A DNA stretch of 64,000 nucleotides, taken from positions 2,689,278 to 2,753,277 of the forward strand of contig NZ_KB905472.1 of assembly GCF_000382445.1 (NCBI RefSeq). Reading direction: 5' to 3'. This stretch comes from Phocaeicola massiliensis B84634 = Timone 84634 = DSM 17679 = JCM 13223 (GTDB taxonomy: Bacteria; Bacteroidota; Bacteroidia; Bacteroidales; Bacteroidaceae). The position numbers and the translations under genes are program-made. Each line of letters starts with the position of its first letter. Positions within the stretch are counted from its first letter, which is position 1. This document shows positions 19,821-28,566 of this stretch, piece after piece. The notes under the pieces were generated by a model. It was not told the origin of the DNA and did not search any database. It saw nothing but the letters and a program-made list of their open reading frames with translations.

Positions 19821-21185
19821 TTATCCTCTTACTGTTTTCAATAATTCATCGGAAGTCAGCAATGACTGTTCTCCTGTAGTCATATTCTTCAGGGTTAGTT
19901 TACCTTCAGCCATCTCATTTTCACCAACAATAGCAACAAAAGGGATCTGTTTGTCATTTGCATACCCCATCTGCTTCTTCATCTTGGCTGAATCAGGATA
20001 AATCTCGGCACGTACACCTGCATCACGCATTTTGGCCAAAACAGGCAAACAGTAGGCAGTTTCCTTCTCTCCGAAGTTCACAAACAACAGCTCCGTACCA
20101 TTCACAGCCTCTTTCGGATACAAATCCAATTGATTCAGTACATCAAAAATACGGTCTGCTCCGAATGAAATACCGACTCCTGACATTCCATCCATTCCAA
20201 ACACGCCTGTCAAGTTGTCATAACGTCCTCCACCGCTGATGCTGCCAATCTGTACATCCAGTGCCTTCACCTCGAAGATAGCACCGGTATAGTAATTTAA
20301 TCCGCGAGCCAACGTCAAGTCCAGTTCTACTTCACTCTTCACTCCAAGAGAAGCAACAGTCTTCAGGATAAACTCACTTTCTTCCACCCCTTTCATACCG
20401 GTCTCGCTGGTAGCCAGAACCGTTTTCAGTGTTTCCAGTTTTTCCTCATTTGAACCGCTCAATAAGATAATAGGCTGAAGTTTATCAATCGCCTCCTGTG
20501 GGATACCTTTCGAAGCCAACTCTGCATTCACATTATCCAAACCTATCTTATCCAGCTTATCGATAGCAACGGTAATATCTACTATCTTATCAGCCTCACC
20601 GATTATTTCGGCAATACCCGTTAATATCTTACGATTATTAATCTTAACGGAAATACGCACGCCAAACTTGTTGAACACACGATCAATCATTTGTACAAGT
20701 TCTACTTCGTTCAGCAGCGAATTGCTACCCACCACATCGGCATCACACTGATAGAACTCACGATAACGTCCCTTTTGAGGACGGTCTGCACGCCATACCG
20801 GTTGAATTTGATAACGTTTGAAAGGAAAACTTATCTCATCACGATGCATCACCACATAGCGGGCAAACGGTACAGTGAGATCATAGCGCAGTCCTTTCTC
20901 ACAAAATTTACCGGCCAATTTCACAGCATTGCGGCTCAACAACTCCTCATCGGTAATTCCCGAAAAGTAATCGCCTGAGTTCTGTATCTTAAACAATAGT
21001 TTATCCCCTTCATCTCCATATTTTCCCATCAAAGTAGACAGATTCTCCATAGAAGGAGTTTCAATCTGCTGATAGCCGAAAAGATGGAACACTTCACGGA
21101 TCGTATTAAATATATAATTACGTTTCGCCATTTCTACGGGCGAAAAATCTCTGGTTCCTTTTGGAATACCCGGTTTTGCTGCCAT
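19821..21185 (-). CDS. hisS: histidyl-tRNA synthetase
   Basis: The 454-residue class II synthetase begins with KGTRDFSP. Motif 2 is visible as [14 protein letters not shown], and the histidine-specific stretch [15 protein letters not shown] is present. The C-terminal anticodon-binding domain follows. It charges tRNA-His in the cytoplasm and is essential. Its -7 box (TAATTTTG on the minus strand, 21214-21221) lies just outside the proposed left attachment site of the mobilizable element. The element has therefore inserted within the hisS promoter region without breaking the gene. Confidence 0.98.
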   Translation of the reverse strand: MAAKPGIPKGTRDFSPVEMAKRNYIFNTIREVFHLFGYQQIETPSMENLSTLMGKYGDEGDKLLFKIQNSGDYFSGITDEELLSRNAVKLAGKFCEKGLRYDLTVPFARYVVMHRDEISFPFKRYQIQPVWRADRPQKGRYREFYQCDADVVGSNSLLNEVELVQMIDRVFNKFGVRISVKINNRKILTGIAEIIGEADKIVDITVAIDKLDKIGLDNVNAELASKGIPQEAIDKLQPIILLSGSNEEKLETLKTVLATSETGMKGVEESEFILKTVASLGVKSEVELDLTLARGLNYYTGAIFEVKALDVQIGSISGGGRYDNLTGVFGMDGMSGVGISFGADRIFDVLNQLDLYPKEAVNGTELLFVNFGEKETAYCLPVLAKMRDAGVRAEIYPDSAKMKKQMGYANDKQIPFVAIVGENEMAEGKLTLKNMTTGEQSLLTSDELLKTVRG

Positions 21186-21213
21186 AATGATTCTCTGATT
21201 TGATTTTGAAGCA

Positions 21214-21221
21214 CAAAATTA
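21214..21221 (-). promoter_or_regulatory. hisS -7 box
   Basis: The minus strand reads TAATTTTG, 29 bp upstream of hisS. The matching -33 region would fall in or beyond the attachment site at 21225-21240. Confidence 0.6.
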
Positions 21222-21224
21222 CAC

Positions 21225-21240
21225 AAAATCTCTGGAATAA
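21225..21240 (+). repeat. Putative attL core
   Basis: AAAATCTCTGGAATAA, 246 bp upstream of the integrase start, pairs with 32622-32637 with one mismatch. The heterology within the core fits Bacteroides tyrosine integrases that tolerate mismatched crossover regions. Confidence 0.6.
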
Positions 21241-21462
21241 CCTCGAAAAACGGGAAAAATGACGCTAAATGACTTAATGTCAGAGTAGTTACGGTGTCAA
21301 ATGATGACAAGCCGAAAAATCGGAAAACGCAAAGAAAAGCGGATTTAAGAAGAAGAATGGTTTGCAAATCATTACCCGTGAAAGAGTAAGATTTAACATA
21401 TGAGAGATGCTATTGCACCGTTTGTCACCGATTTGCGTATCAAGGTCTAACTCGTTGATATT

Positions 21463-21470
21463 TAACTTTG
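21463..21470 (+). promoter_or_regulatory. Integrase -7 box (TAACTTTG)
   Basis: TAACTTTG followed by CA lies 16 bp before the integrase ATG. The leader would be very short. Confidence 0.55.
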
Positions 21471-21486
21471 CAAACAAAAAACGAGT

Positions 21487-22707
21487 ATGGCAAGAAGTAC
21501 ATTCAAAGTGCTGTTCTACGTGAACGGCAGCAAGGAGAAAGACGGTATTGTCCCCATCATGGGACGAGTGACAATCAACGGTACTGTGGCGCAGTTCAGT
21601 TGCAAGCAGACCATCCCGAAAACCCTTTGGGATGTGAAAGGCAACCGAGCCAAAGGCAAGAGTGCCGAAGCACGGAACATCAATCTGGCATTGGATAACA
21701 TCAAGGCGCAAATCATCAAGCACTATCAGCGCATATCCGACCGAGAGGCATACGTAACGGCTGAAATGGTGCGCAATGCCTACCAAGGGGTAGGAAGCGA
21801 GTATGAGACACTGATAAAGGCTTTTGACAAGGATTGCGCCAACTTCCTGAAACGTGTCGGCAAAGACCGCAGCATCGGCACATACAAGGTAATGGTGAGG
21901 GCAAGGAACTATGTCGCAGCCTTTATCAAGTCATTCTACAGACGGACGGATATGTCCATGCTGGAACTTACGCCCGACTTCATCAAGGAGTTTGCGGCTT
22001 ATCTTACGGCTGAACGGGGACTGAAAAACGCCACCATCTGGCTGAACTGCATGTGGCTGAAAGGCGTGGTCATGCGTGCGCACTATAACGGACTGATACC
22101 GAGAAATCCGTTTGCGCAGTTCCATATCAGCCCGAATGTTAAGGAACGGGAGTATCTGACAGAGGACGAAATCAAAAGAATCATGGCGCACGAGTTTGAC
22201 AACCCCACCCTCGCATTGGTGCGGGATCTGTTCATTTTCGCCTGCTTCACCGCCTTGTCTTTCGTGGATATGAAAGAACTCACAACGGACGAAATAGTGG
22301 AGGTGAACGGTGAGAAATGGATATTGTCGAAACGGCATAAGACAAATGTCCCGTTCCAAGTGAAGCTGCTGGATATTCCCTTGCAGATAATCGAACGGTA
22401 CAAGTATCTGTCGGAAGACAGGCTGGTTTTCGGAAAAATCAACTATTGGACGATGTGCAAACAGCTGAAAAAGGTAATGACGGAATGCGGAATAGAGAAG
22501 CAAATCTCCTACCATTGCGCACGTCATACGTTTGGAACACTGGCTCTTAGCAAGGGAATGCCCATTGAAAGCGTGAGCCGTGTGCTGGGACACACGAACA
22601 TTGTCACGACTCAAATCTATGCGAAGATAACCACACAGAAACTTGACAATGACCTGACGATGTTCGGCAACAAGCTGAACGCATCGTTCGGAAGTGTAAC
22701 CCCATAA
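21487..22707 (+). CDS. tyrosine recombinase/integrase of the mobilizable element
   Basis: The 406-residue protein has an N-terminal arm-binding domain (ARSTFKVLFYVNGSKEKDG), a SAM-like core-binding domain at about residues 105-200 and a C-terminal catalytic domain. His343 and Arg346 lie in YHCARH, His369 in LGHTNI, and the nucleophile Tyr378 in TTQIYAKI. The position of the first catalytic Arg carries Ser (FTALSFVDMKEL), as is known for IntDOT-type Bacteroides integrases. It would integrate and excise the surrounding element at the direct repeats. It lies at the left end, as usual for such elements. Confidence 0.95.
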   Translation: MARSTFKVLFYVNGSKEKDGIVPIMGRVTINGTVAQFSCKQTIPKTLWDVKGNRAKGKSAEARNINLALDNIKAQIIKHYQRISDREAYVTAEMVRNAYQGVGSEYETLIKAFDKDCANFLKRVGKDRSIGTYKVMVRARNYVAAFIKSFYRRTDMSMLELTPDFIKEFAAYLTAERGLKNATIWLNCMWLKGVVMRAHYNGLIPRNPFAQFHISPNVKEREYLTEDEIKRIMAHEFDNPTLALVRDLFIFACFTALSFVDMKELTTDEIVEVNGEKWILSKRHKTNVPFQVKLLDIPLQIIERYKYLSEDRLVFGKINYWTMCKQLKKVMTECGIEKQISYHCARHTFGTLALSKGMPIESVSRVLGHTNIVTTQIYAKITTQKLDNDLTMFGNKLNASFGSVTP

Positions 22708-22719
22708 TCAAGCATAGCC

Positions 22720-23088
22720 ATGAAACGAAGCATCATCACAACAGATGGTAACGGCAACATCATCATGCCGACCGACATAGGCGCAACCGCCATGAGCGAA
22801 TGGGAACTTTGCGCCCTGTTCGGAGTAACCGCCCCGACATTCCGTGCAGGGCTGAAGGCTCTTTGCAAGAGCGGAGTTTTAAGGGAATACGAGATAAGGC
22901 GAAGCATACGGGTATCCGATAATTGCAGTATGGAGGTTTACAACCTTGAAGCGATAGTTGCCCTTGCTTTCTATATCAGCACATTCGGAGCGGAACGGGT
23001 ACGCAATGCCGTTCTTGAAAGACTGTACCTGCGAAAAGAGAAAGTATGCTATCTCCTTTCGCTTGTCAATTCTTCAAATGATATGTAG
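22720..23088 (+). CDS. small helix-rich protein next to the integrase, function unknown
   Basis: The 122-residue protein starts 12 bp after the integrase stop and is probably co-transcribed with it. The middle (WELCALFGVTAPTFRAGLKA) reads like a helix-turn-helix, followed by a stretch with YNLEAIVALAFYISTFGAERV. A DNA-binding or excision-control role is possible because of the position beside the integrase, but this is an inference. I do not recognise a named family. Base composition matches the integrase, so it belongs to the element backbone. Confidence 0.7.
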   Translation: MKRSIITTDGNGNIIMPTDIGATAMSEWELCALFGVTAPTFRAGLKALCKSGVLREYEIRRSIRVSDNCSMEVYNLEAIVALAFYISTFGAERVRNAVLERLYLRKEKVCYLLSLVNSSNDM

Positions 23089-23143
23089 TAGATTGTAGAT
23101 TAGATAAATAGTAGGAACGCAATGAACACCTGCTATTTATCTT

Positions 23144-23998
23144 TTATCGTTTTTGCTCCTCTATAAATACATCTATTTCTCCTAAATAACCAATTTCTTT
23201 AGGAAGTACGAACATATTGTTCGGATTTACATATTTTCGAAAATGGTCTTCAATATCGGAAATTTCCAAATCTTCAATGCTTGTATTAGTATTAAATCCC
23301 ACAGGTTGAATATGACACAATTTCCAATTAGGCAAAGCATAACTACCTAATGGTTTGGTGTACTTGGCATTTGCCTTAATTTCCTTTGTTGCCATAAACA
23401 CCATTGGTAACTCTTTTTGGCTCAACAGCTCTTTGATTTGCGATAAGGTGAACACTATCCCTTTTAGAACATTATTATACACCCAAATAGCTACGGTATT
23501 ATCTGAAACGATAATCTCTCTTCCACAGGGATGCACAAAGGATTGACCTCGTTTATTTGTTTCTTTGCGAATAATCAATGGCATATCTTTGTCTGCAATC
23601 CATTTCTCTATCAGATTATTCCAATTTTCAAGTACTTCAACATCTATCTGAGGGTTATTAGGAGAATTACGCCACAATGTACCTATCTCCTTAATTTTCA
23701 TTCGGATTTCTTTCCCTACCAAATCTTTTGTGGGCATACATCTTTCTGACTGCCTATATGGTGTAGGTTGTCCCGATATTAAAAATTGCATAGCTCGTTT
23801 GGGAGGATATTTACAACTATACAATCTGCCCTCTTGATAGCTCTTGGTTTCAATAACATTTGAAAAGACACGATAGAAATCAGCTTTTGTAAACTTGAAT
23901 GTTTCATCTGGAATATGCACAATAAATGAATCATTATCATTCAAAGGCTCAATCAAATCAGCCTTGAAACATAATCTACTACTTGTGTATTCTACCAT
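23144..23998 (-). CDS. unknown 284-residue protein, possible HNH-like nuclease
   Basis: This is the only gene of the element on the minus strand. It is richer in A+T than its neighbours and has its own promoter (TACCTTTG, 24029-24036 on the minus strand), so it looks like separately acquired cargo. There is no signal peptide or membrane segment. The C-terminal stretch NWKLCHIQPVGFN followed by NPNNMFVLPKEIG resembles the spacing of His and Asn residues in some HNH nucleases (HI-x-P, then an Asn-rich turn before a hydrophobic strand), but the first His of the fold is not certain. A restriction or defence role is speculative. Confidence 0.6.
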   Translation of the reverse strand: MVEYTSSRLCFKADLIEPLNDNDSFIVHIPDETFKFTKADFYRVFSNVIETKSYQEGRLYSCKYPPKRAMQFLISGQPTPYRQSERCMPTKDLVGKEIRMKIKEIGTLWRNSPNNPQIDVEVLENWNNLIEKWIADKDMPLIIRKETNKRGQSFVHPCGREIIVSDNTVAIWVYNNVLKGIVFTLSQIKELLSQKELPMVFMATKEIKANAKYTKPLGSYALPNWKLCHIQPVGFNTNTSIEDLEISDIEDHFRKYVNPNNMFVLPKEIGYLGEIDVFIEEQKR

Positions 23999-24028
23999 AT
24001 ACTAACTATTCAAACTAATTATACCGCA

Positions 24029-24036
24029 AAGGTACT
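24029..24036 (-). promoter_or_regulatory. -7 box of the 23144-23998 gene (TACCTTTG)
   Basis: TACCTTTGCGG on the minus strand lies 31 bp upstream of the start and is a close match to the strongest Bacteroidetes promoters, including both tRNA promoters in this window. Confidence 0.7.
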
Positions 24037-24173
24037 CGAAATAAACCAAATGAGAGAATTTCTTTCGTTTATAATTGTCTTGAGTTTATAGCACACATCA
24101 AATTCATCTTCCCATAGTACTTTATTCACTATTCTGCTATGATTTGCGTAGCAACTTATCCGTCAATTACTTA

Positions 24174-24181
24174 TATTTTTG
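24174..24181 (+). promoter_or_regulatory. -7 box of the replication/mobilisation genes (TATTTTTG)
   Basis: TATTTTTG lies 36 bp upstream of the helicase start. It could drive the helicase, small gene, primase and perhaps relaxase as one transcript. Confidence 0.6.
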
Positions 24182-24216
24182 TAGCTGACATTTTTTGAAC
24201 CTAAAAGTATTTGAAA

Positions 24217-25458
24217 ATGGAAGCTAACAAAGTAACATTAAGCCATAAGCTACCATCGGATGGCGGCATGGCAAAGGAAGAATTTATCCGTGTCGGGACA
24301 ACGCTCTACAAGATTGTGGAGCAACCGAGACTGAACGGAGGGTATGTGAAGAAACGCATCGCATGGAACAACGAGACCCTGCGACAGGATTACGGCAAGG
24401 ATTACATCGGCAGCGTTCCCAAGTATGACGGCTTCTGCACAGTACCCGAACACATCGGCTACCGTTCCGTGGTCGGCAAGTTCCTTAACCTCTACGAACC
24501 GATAGACCACCGACCGCAGGAGGGCGATTTATCGCATATCCAATCTTTGGTACGGCACATCTTCGGGGAACAGTACGAGTTGGGGATGGACTATCTGCAA
24601 CTGCTCTACCTGCAACCAATTCAGAAGTTGCCTATCCTGCTGTTGGTGTCGGAAGAACGCAACACGGGCAAAAGCACCTTCCTGAACTTTCTGAAAGCCC
24701 TTTTTCAGAACAATGTGACTTTCAACACCAACGAGGATTTCCGCAGCCAGTTCAATTCCGACTGGGCTGGCAAGTTGCTTATCGTGGTGGATGAGGTGCT
24801 GCTCAACCGCAGGGAGGATAGCGAGCGGTTGAAGAACCTCAGCACCACACTTTCCTATAAGGTGGAAGCCAAAGGCAAAGACCGTGACGAGATTGCGTTC
24901 TTCGCCAAATTCGTGCTGTGTTCCAACAACGAGTATCTACCCGTAATCATAGACGCAGGGGAAACACGCTATTGGGTGCGCAAGATAGACCGCTTGCAGT
25001 CCGATGATACCGACTTCCTGCAAAAGCTGAAAGCGGAGATACCCGCCTTTCTTCATTTCCTGCAACACAGACAGCTATCCACCGAAAAGGAAAGCCGGAT
25101 GTGGTTCAACCCCACATTGCTGCATACAGAAGCCTTGCAGAAGATTATCCGTAGCAACCGCAACCGGCTGGAGATAGAGATGTCGGAACTGCTGCTTGAC
25201 ATTATGGTTGCAATGGATGTAGATAGCGTTTCATTCTGCCTTAACGACCTTGTCGTACTGCTGGTACACTCGCAGGTAAAGGCGGAAAAGCACCAAGTGC
25301 GTAAGGTGGTGCAGGAGTGCTGGAAACTAACACCTGCACCAAACGGGCTTACCTACACCACCTATCAGGGCAATTACAACAGAAGTTGTCACTATGAGCC
25401 GATAAAGAGGGTGGGACGCTTCTACACCGTCACAAGGGAGCAACTCGAATCCCTGTAA
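24217..25458 (+). CDS. SF3/primase-helicase-type replication ATPase of the element
   Basis: The start is taken at the ATG 24217 rather than the TTG two codons earlier, giving 413 residues. The P-loop lies in LLLVSEERNTGKST at about residue 150. The Walker B-like strand LLIVVDEV follows at about residue 190, with an Asn-ended strand KFVLCSNN further on. This is the pattern of SF3-like helicases carried by Bacteroides mobile elements next to a toprim primase. It would unwind the element for replication after transfer. It is followed by a small gene and the primase. Confidence 0.82.
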   Translation: MEANKVTLSHKLPSDGGMAKEEFIRVGTTLYKIVEQPRLNGGYVKKRIAWNNETLRQDYGKDYIGSVPKYDGFCTVPEHIGYRSVVGKFLNLYEPIDHRPQEGDLSHIQSLVRHIFGEQYELGMDYLQLLYLQPIQKLPILLLVSEERNTGKSTFLNFLKALFQNNVTFNTNEDFRSQFNSDWAGKLLIVVDEVLLNRREDSERLKNLSTTLSYKVEAKGKDRDEIAFFAKFVLCSNNEYLPVIIDAGETRYWVRKIDRLQSDDTDFLQKLKAEIPAFLHFLQHRQLSTEKESRMWFNPTLLHTEALQKIIRSNRNRLEIEMSELLLDIMVAMDVDSVSFCLNDLVVLLVHSQVKAEKHQVRKVVQECWKLTPAPNGLTYTTYQGNYNRSCHYEPIKRVGRFYTVTREQLESL

Positions 25459-25488
25459 TACTATCATTTTTCTGTTGAATTGTTGAAT

Positions 25489-25713
25489 ATGGGTATAAAT
25501 ACAATGACAATAAACGATATACATTCTCAACAAAATCTCAACAAGCCAAAAGAGAAGTTGAGAGACCACCGATACCCGTTTGTGGATTTCTCTTTTGGTG
25601 AGCGGTTTGTTGAGAAGATGTTGAGAGGTTACGAGGCTGTATATAAACATATTACATCAACAGTTCATCAAATCAACAAATTTTCATCAACTTCAAAACC
25701 GTATGTAATATGA
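25489..25713 (+). CDS. small protein coupled to the primase, function unknown
   Basis: The 74-residue protein (ATG at 25489; an upstream TTG is less likely) overlaps the primase start by four bases in an ATGA arrangement, which indicates translational coupling. It is basic and polar. There is no motif I recognise. Its fixed position between helicase and primase suggests a replication accessory role, an inference only. Confidence 0.6.
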   Translation: MGINTMTINDIHSQQNLNKPKEKLRDHRYPFVDFSFGERFVEKMLRGYEAVYKHITSTVHQINKFSSTSKPYVI

Positions 25714-26681
25714 CAATCCAAGATGTAAAGCAAATCAAACTGGCAGACTATCTGCAAAGTCTGGGCTATACGCCTGTAAAGCAACAAGGCAGGAATCTGT
25801 GGTACAAATCACCGTTACGGGAAGAAACGGACGCATCGTTCAAGGTAAACACCGAGCTTGAAAAATGGTACGACTTCGGCATCGGCAAAGGCGGTAATAT
25901 CATTGCATTGGCAGCGGAACTCTACCATTCGGAAGATGTAGCCTATCTGCTGAAACGCATAGAGGAGCGGACAGCATACATCCGCCCTGCATCGTTCTCT
26001 TTTGGCAGACAGCATTCCGACAATCAGCCTTATCAGGGATTAAGTGTTGGTGAGTTGTCCTCTCCTGCTCTTATAGCCTATCTGCAAGAAAGGGGAATAA
26101 ACATCGGACTTGCCAAAAGAGAATGCAGGGAGCTTCGGTTTATGAATGCCGACAAACCCTATTTTGCCATCGGCTTTCCGAACATGGCAGGGGGATATGA
26201 AGTGCGCAACAGATACTTCAAGGGATGTGTCGCCCCGAAAGACATCACCCATATCCGACAGCAGGGCGGACAACGATGTATGTGTTACCTGTTCGAGGGG
26301 TTCATGGATTACCTTTCATTCCTTACCATCCGAGTAGAAAACAATCCGCAACACCCGCGATTGGACACACAGGACTATATCATATTGAACTCCGTTTCCA
26401 ATCTTGCAAAAGCGGAAAGCATATTGGAGACCTACATCCAAGTCGGCTGTTTCCTTGACAACGACACGGCAGGACGGAACACCTGCAAGAAGCTGAAAGA
26501 GAAGTTTGGGGAACGGCTGCTTGACAAGTCAATGTACTATCGTGAGTATAAGGACTTGAACGACTACCTGTGCGGTAAGCCCTTGTCCCAATCGGCAGAG
26601 CCGATAAAGGAGAAGAAGCAAGTCCAATCCGCAAGGCGGATGATGCAGCCACCGAAAAAGAAAGGGGGATTTCATCTGTAA
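25710..26681 (+). CDS. toprim-domain DNA primase of the element
   Basis: The 323-residue protein has an N-terminal region resembling the DnaG zinc-binding fold (YKSPLREETDASFKV, WYDFGIGKGGNIIALA) but without the zinc cysteines. A toprim domain follows, with the catalytic Glu in YLFEGFMDYLSF at about residue 200 and the acidic pair in CFLDNDTAGRNT at about residue 250. It would make primers for element replication together with the helicase upstream. Its Lys-rich C-terminus (PPKKKGGFHL) is typical of this group. Confidence 0.88.
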   Translation: MTIQDVKQIKLADYLQSLGYTPVKQQGRNLWYKSPLREETDASFKVNTELEKWYDFGIGKGGNIIALAAELYHSEDVAYLLKRIEERTAYIRPASFSFGRQHSDNQPYQGLSVGELSSPALIAYLQERGINIGLAKRECRELRFMNADKPYFAIGFPNMAGGYEVRNRYFKGCVAPKDITHIRQQGGQRCMCYLFEGFMDYLSFLTIRVENNPQHPRLDTQDYIILNSVSNLAKAESILETYIQVGCFLDNDTAGRNTCKKLKEKFGERLLDKSMYYREYKDLNDYLCGKPLSQSAEPIKEKKQVQSARRMMQPPKKKGGFHL

Positions 26682-26701
26682 TATGCACGTCCGCTCTCCC
26701 A

Positions 26702-26904
26702 AGGTATTTAGACAGAAATACCATAGCTCAATAGGGCGTTTTCTTCACGCATTACTCCGTAACGCTAAAAACACCCTATCGAGCCAAAGGGAAATCCCTT
26801 TGGAAACCCTGTGCAAACGAGAGCAGAAGCCAAACTCGTTTGGATTATGCCGAGTGCAGCAATGGTTCATTTGCATAATAAACCCTGTGAGCCGATGCCA
26901 CAGG
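26702..26904 (+). other. Cluster of inverted repeats upstream of the relaxase, probable oriT
   Basis: Five inverted repeats lie in 200 bp: GGTATTT/AAATACC (26703-26722), ATAGGGCGTTTT/AAAACACCCTAT (26731-26779, one mismatch), the near-perfect palindrome CCAAAGGGAAATCCCTTTGG (26784-26803), CCAAACTCGTTTGG (26830-26843) and CCTGTG/CACAGG (26884-26904). The region is noncoding and ends 43 bp before the mob gene, where MobV-type origins of transfer usually lie. The nick site cannot be named from sequence alone. Confidence 0.65.
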
Positions 26905-26947
26905 CAGAGAGAAGAAACATAACGATAACCGCAAAAATAGGAATAAT

Positions 26948-28255
26948 ATGGGATATTTTTCATTAGACATAAAGAAAGCAAAGGGTACATCGGACACCAC
27001 GCAGTCCGACCATATAGAGAGAAAGATAATACCTAAAAACGCAGACCCGACAAGAACGCATCTGAACAGGGTGCTTGTCGAATACCCCGATGGCGTTCAC
27101 GGCAGGGATGAAGCGATTGCCCACAGGCTGAACACGGCAGGCATCAGACGGAAAATCACGCACGACCAAGTCCGTGTCGTTCGGGTGGTCTTGTCGGGTA
27201 CACACGAGGACATGATGAACATACAGGAAAAAGGAGAACTCGATGAATGGTGCAGCGACAGCATCCAATGGCTGCAAGCCACATTCGGCAAAGACAATGT
27301 GGTTGCCGCACATCTGCACATGGACGAGAAGACTCCGCACATACATGCAGCCGTTGTTCCCATCGTGACGGGTGAAAGGCGCAAAGCCAAGAAAGAGCAG
27401 ACGGACGGTAAGCGCAAGTACCGCAAGAAAACAAATTCCGTCCGTTTGTGTGCCGATGACCTGTTCAACCGCCAGACCTTGGTCGCCTACCACGACAATT
27501 ACGCAAGGGTGATGGCGAAATACGGATTGCAGCGTGGGGTACGGGGTTCGGAAGCACGGCACACCACCACCATGCAGTATTATAGGGACTTGAAAAAGAA
27601 GAATGAAGTCCTCGAAACCGAAACCAGACTGTTGCAGGAAAAGAAGACCGAAGCGCAGGAGGAATTGAGACAGGTAAAAGCAGAAATCCGTACTGACAAG
27701 CTCAAATGTGTAGCCACCGATACGGCAACCGCCCTTGCAAGCAGTGTGGGTTCTCTTTTCGGAAGTGGAAGAATGAAATCGTTGGAACGCAGGAACGAGG
27801 ACTTGCAAGACCGCATCCTTGAACTTGAAGACGAAGCCCGACAACGGGAACGGCAACAAGCCGAACAGATACAGGAGATAAGAAACGCTTACGAGCAACA
27901 GCACCGCAAGCTGTCGGAGTTTACGGATTTTGTCAGACGCTACTTTCCGTATGTGGAGAAACTGATGCCTGTAATAAATTTCCTGCGTGAACGTTTGGGC
28001 TTTAATGATGGGATAATCAGAAGACTGTGCGAGTTCAAGGAGGTCGGAATAAAAGGTGAACTCTATTCTTCCGAATTTAACCGAAGTTTTGATACCCGAC
28101 ATTCCGTCTGCTCCATCAAACAGGATGAAAACGGTAAATTCGATTTCAAGATAGACGGGGTTTCTCACGTGAACTGGTTCAGAAAGAAGATGAATGAGTT
28201 CAGAGAAGCCATCGGAATACCGAAGCCAAGACAGAATAGAAGTATGAAACTGTAA
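26948..28255 (+). CDS. MobV-family relaxase (Pre/Mob)
   Basis: The 435-residue protein carries the MobV metal-binding motif HLHMDEKTPHIH at residues 122-133. The N-terminal region (HIERKIIPKNADPTRTHLN) matches Pre/Mob proteins. A long coiled coil lies at about residues 215-330, rich in Glu, Gln and Lys. The relaxase nicks the origin of transfer and leads the strand into the recipient using a helper conjugation system. No coupling protein or type IV secretion genes are present, so the element is mobilizable and not self-transmissible. The long reverse frame opposite it is a shadow. Confidence 0.93.
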   Translation: MGYFSLDIKKAKGTSDTTQSDHIERKIIPKNADPTRTHLNRVLVEYPDGVHGRDEAIAHRLNTAGIRRKITHDQVRVVRVVLSGTHEDMMNIQEKGELDEWCSDSIQWLQATFGKDNVVAAHLHMDEKTPHIHAAVVPIVTGERRKAKKEQTDGKRKYRKKTNSVRLCADDLFNRQTLVAYHDNYARVMAKYGLQRGVRGSEARHTTTMQYYRDLKKKNEVLETETRLLQEKKTEAQEELRQVKAEIRTDKLKCVATDTATALASSVGSLFGSGRMKSLERRNEDLQDRILELEDEARQRERQQAEQIQEIRNAYEQQHRKLSEFTDFVRRYFPYVEKLMPVINFLRERLGFNDGIIRRLCEFKEVGIKGELYSSEFNRSFDTRHSVCSIKQDENGKFDFKIDGVSHVNWFRKKMNEFREAIGIPKPRQNRSMKL

Positions 28256-28260
28256 ATCAA

Positions 28261-28299
28261 AAAAATCCGTGATAGTAGAATGGTATATCACGGATTTTT
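28261..28299 (+). terminator. Terminator after the relaxase gene
   Basis: AAAAATCCGTGATA pairs with TATCACGGATTTTT, ending in T residues, 6 bp after the mob stop. It separates the backbone from the cargo. Confidence 0.85.
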
Positions 28300-28301
28300 C
28301 A

Positions 28302-28309
28302 TACTTTTG
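28302..28309 (+). promoter_or_regulatory. -7 box before the structured segment (TACTTTTG)
   Basis: TACTTTTG lies directly after the mob terminator. It would start a transcript near 28316, just upstream of the long hairpin at 28350-28520. Confidence 0.55.
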
Positions 28310-28349
28310 TATTGGATTGAGGCAACTCTTTCCAAGACATACGAAAAAA

Positions 28350-28520
28350 AAGAAGCGTTATGCTTATCTTGTACTTGAAAACGTAGGAAATTTTCAATTA
28401 GATGCAAGGATAGCATAGTGGTTCTCACGCATATAGCGTGGGCTGCTATTGTTACATCTGCATCTATGGTTTCCTACGACCTTCAAGTAAAGAATGTGGC
28501 ATACAGTTCCACGCTTCTTT
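28350..28520 (+). ncRNA. Candidate structured noncoding RNA or long 5' leader
   Basis: There is no open frame here, but a 171-nt nested hairpin can be drawn by hand: AAGAAGCGT (28350-28358) with ACGCTTCTT (28511-28519), TATGC with GCATA, ACTTGAA (28373) with TTCAAGT (28482), CGTAGGAAA (28382) with TTTCCTACG (28470), AGATGCA (28400) with TGCATCT (28459), GATAGCA with TGCTATT, and CTCACGC with GCGTGGG around an ATATA loop. A -7 box precedes it and a lipoprotein gene follows 46 bp later. It could be a free RNA, a regulatory leader or a DNA structure. I do not recognise an Rfam family. Confidence 0.5.
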
Positions 28521-28566
28521 AATAGGTTAAATTCCTTTGGGAACTGGAGATTAAAAAATGTAGTGT

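Noticed and set aside
26963-28291. 442-residue reverse-strand frame opposite the relaxase
   Set aside because: It mirrors a well-supported MobV gene with HLHMDEKTPHIH and has no family signature of its own.
28350-28520. Retron-type msr-msd RNA
   Set aside because: The basal inverted repeat resembles a retron, but there is no reverse transcriptase in the element or nearby.
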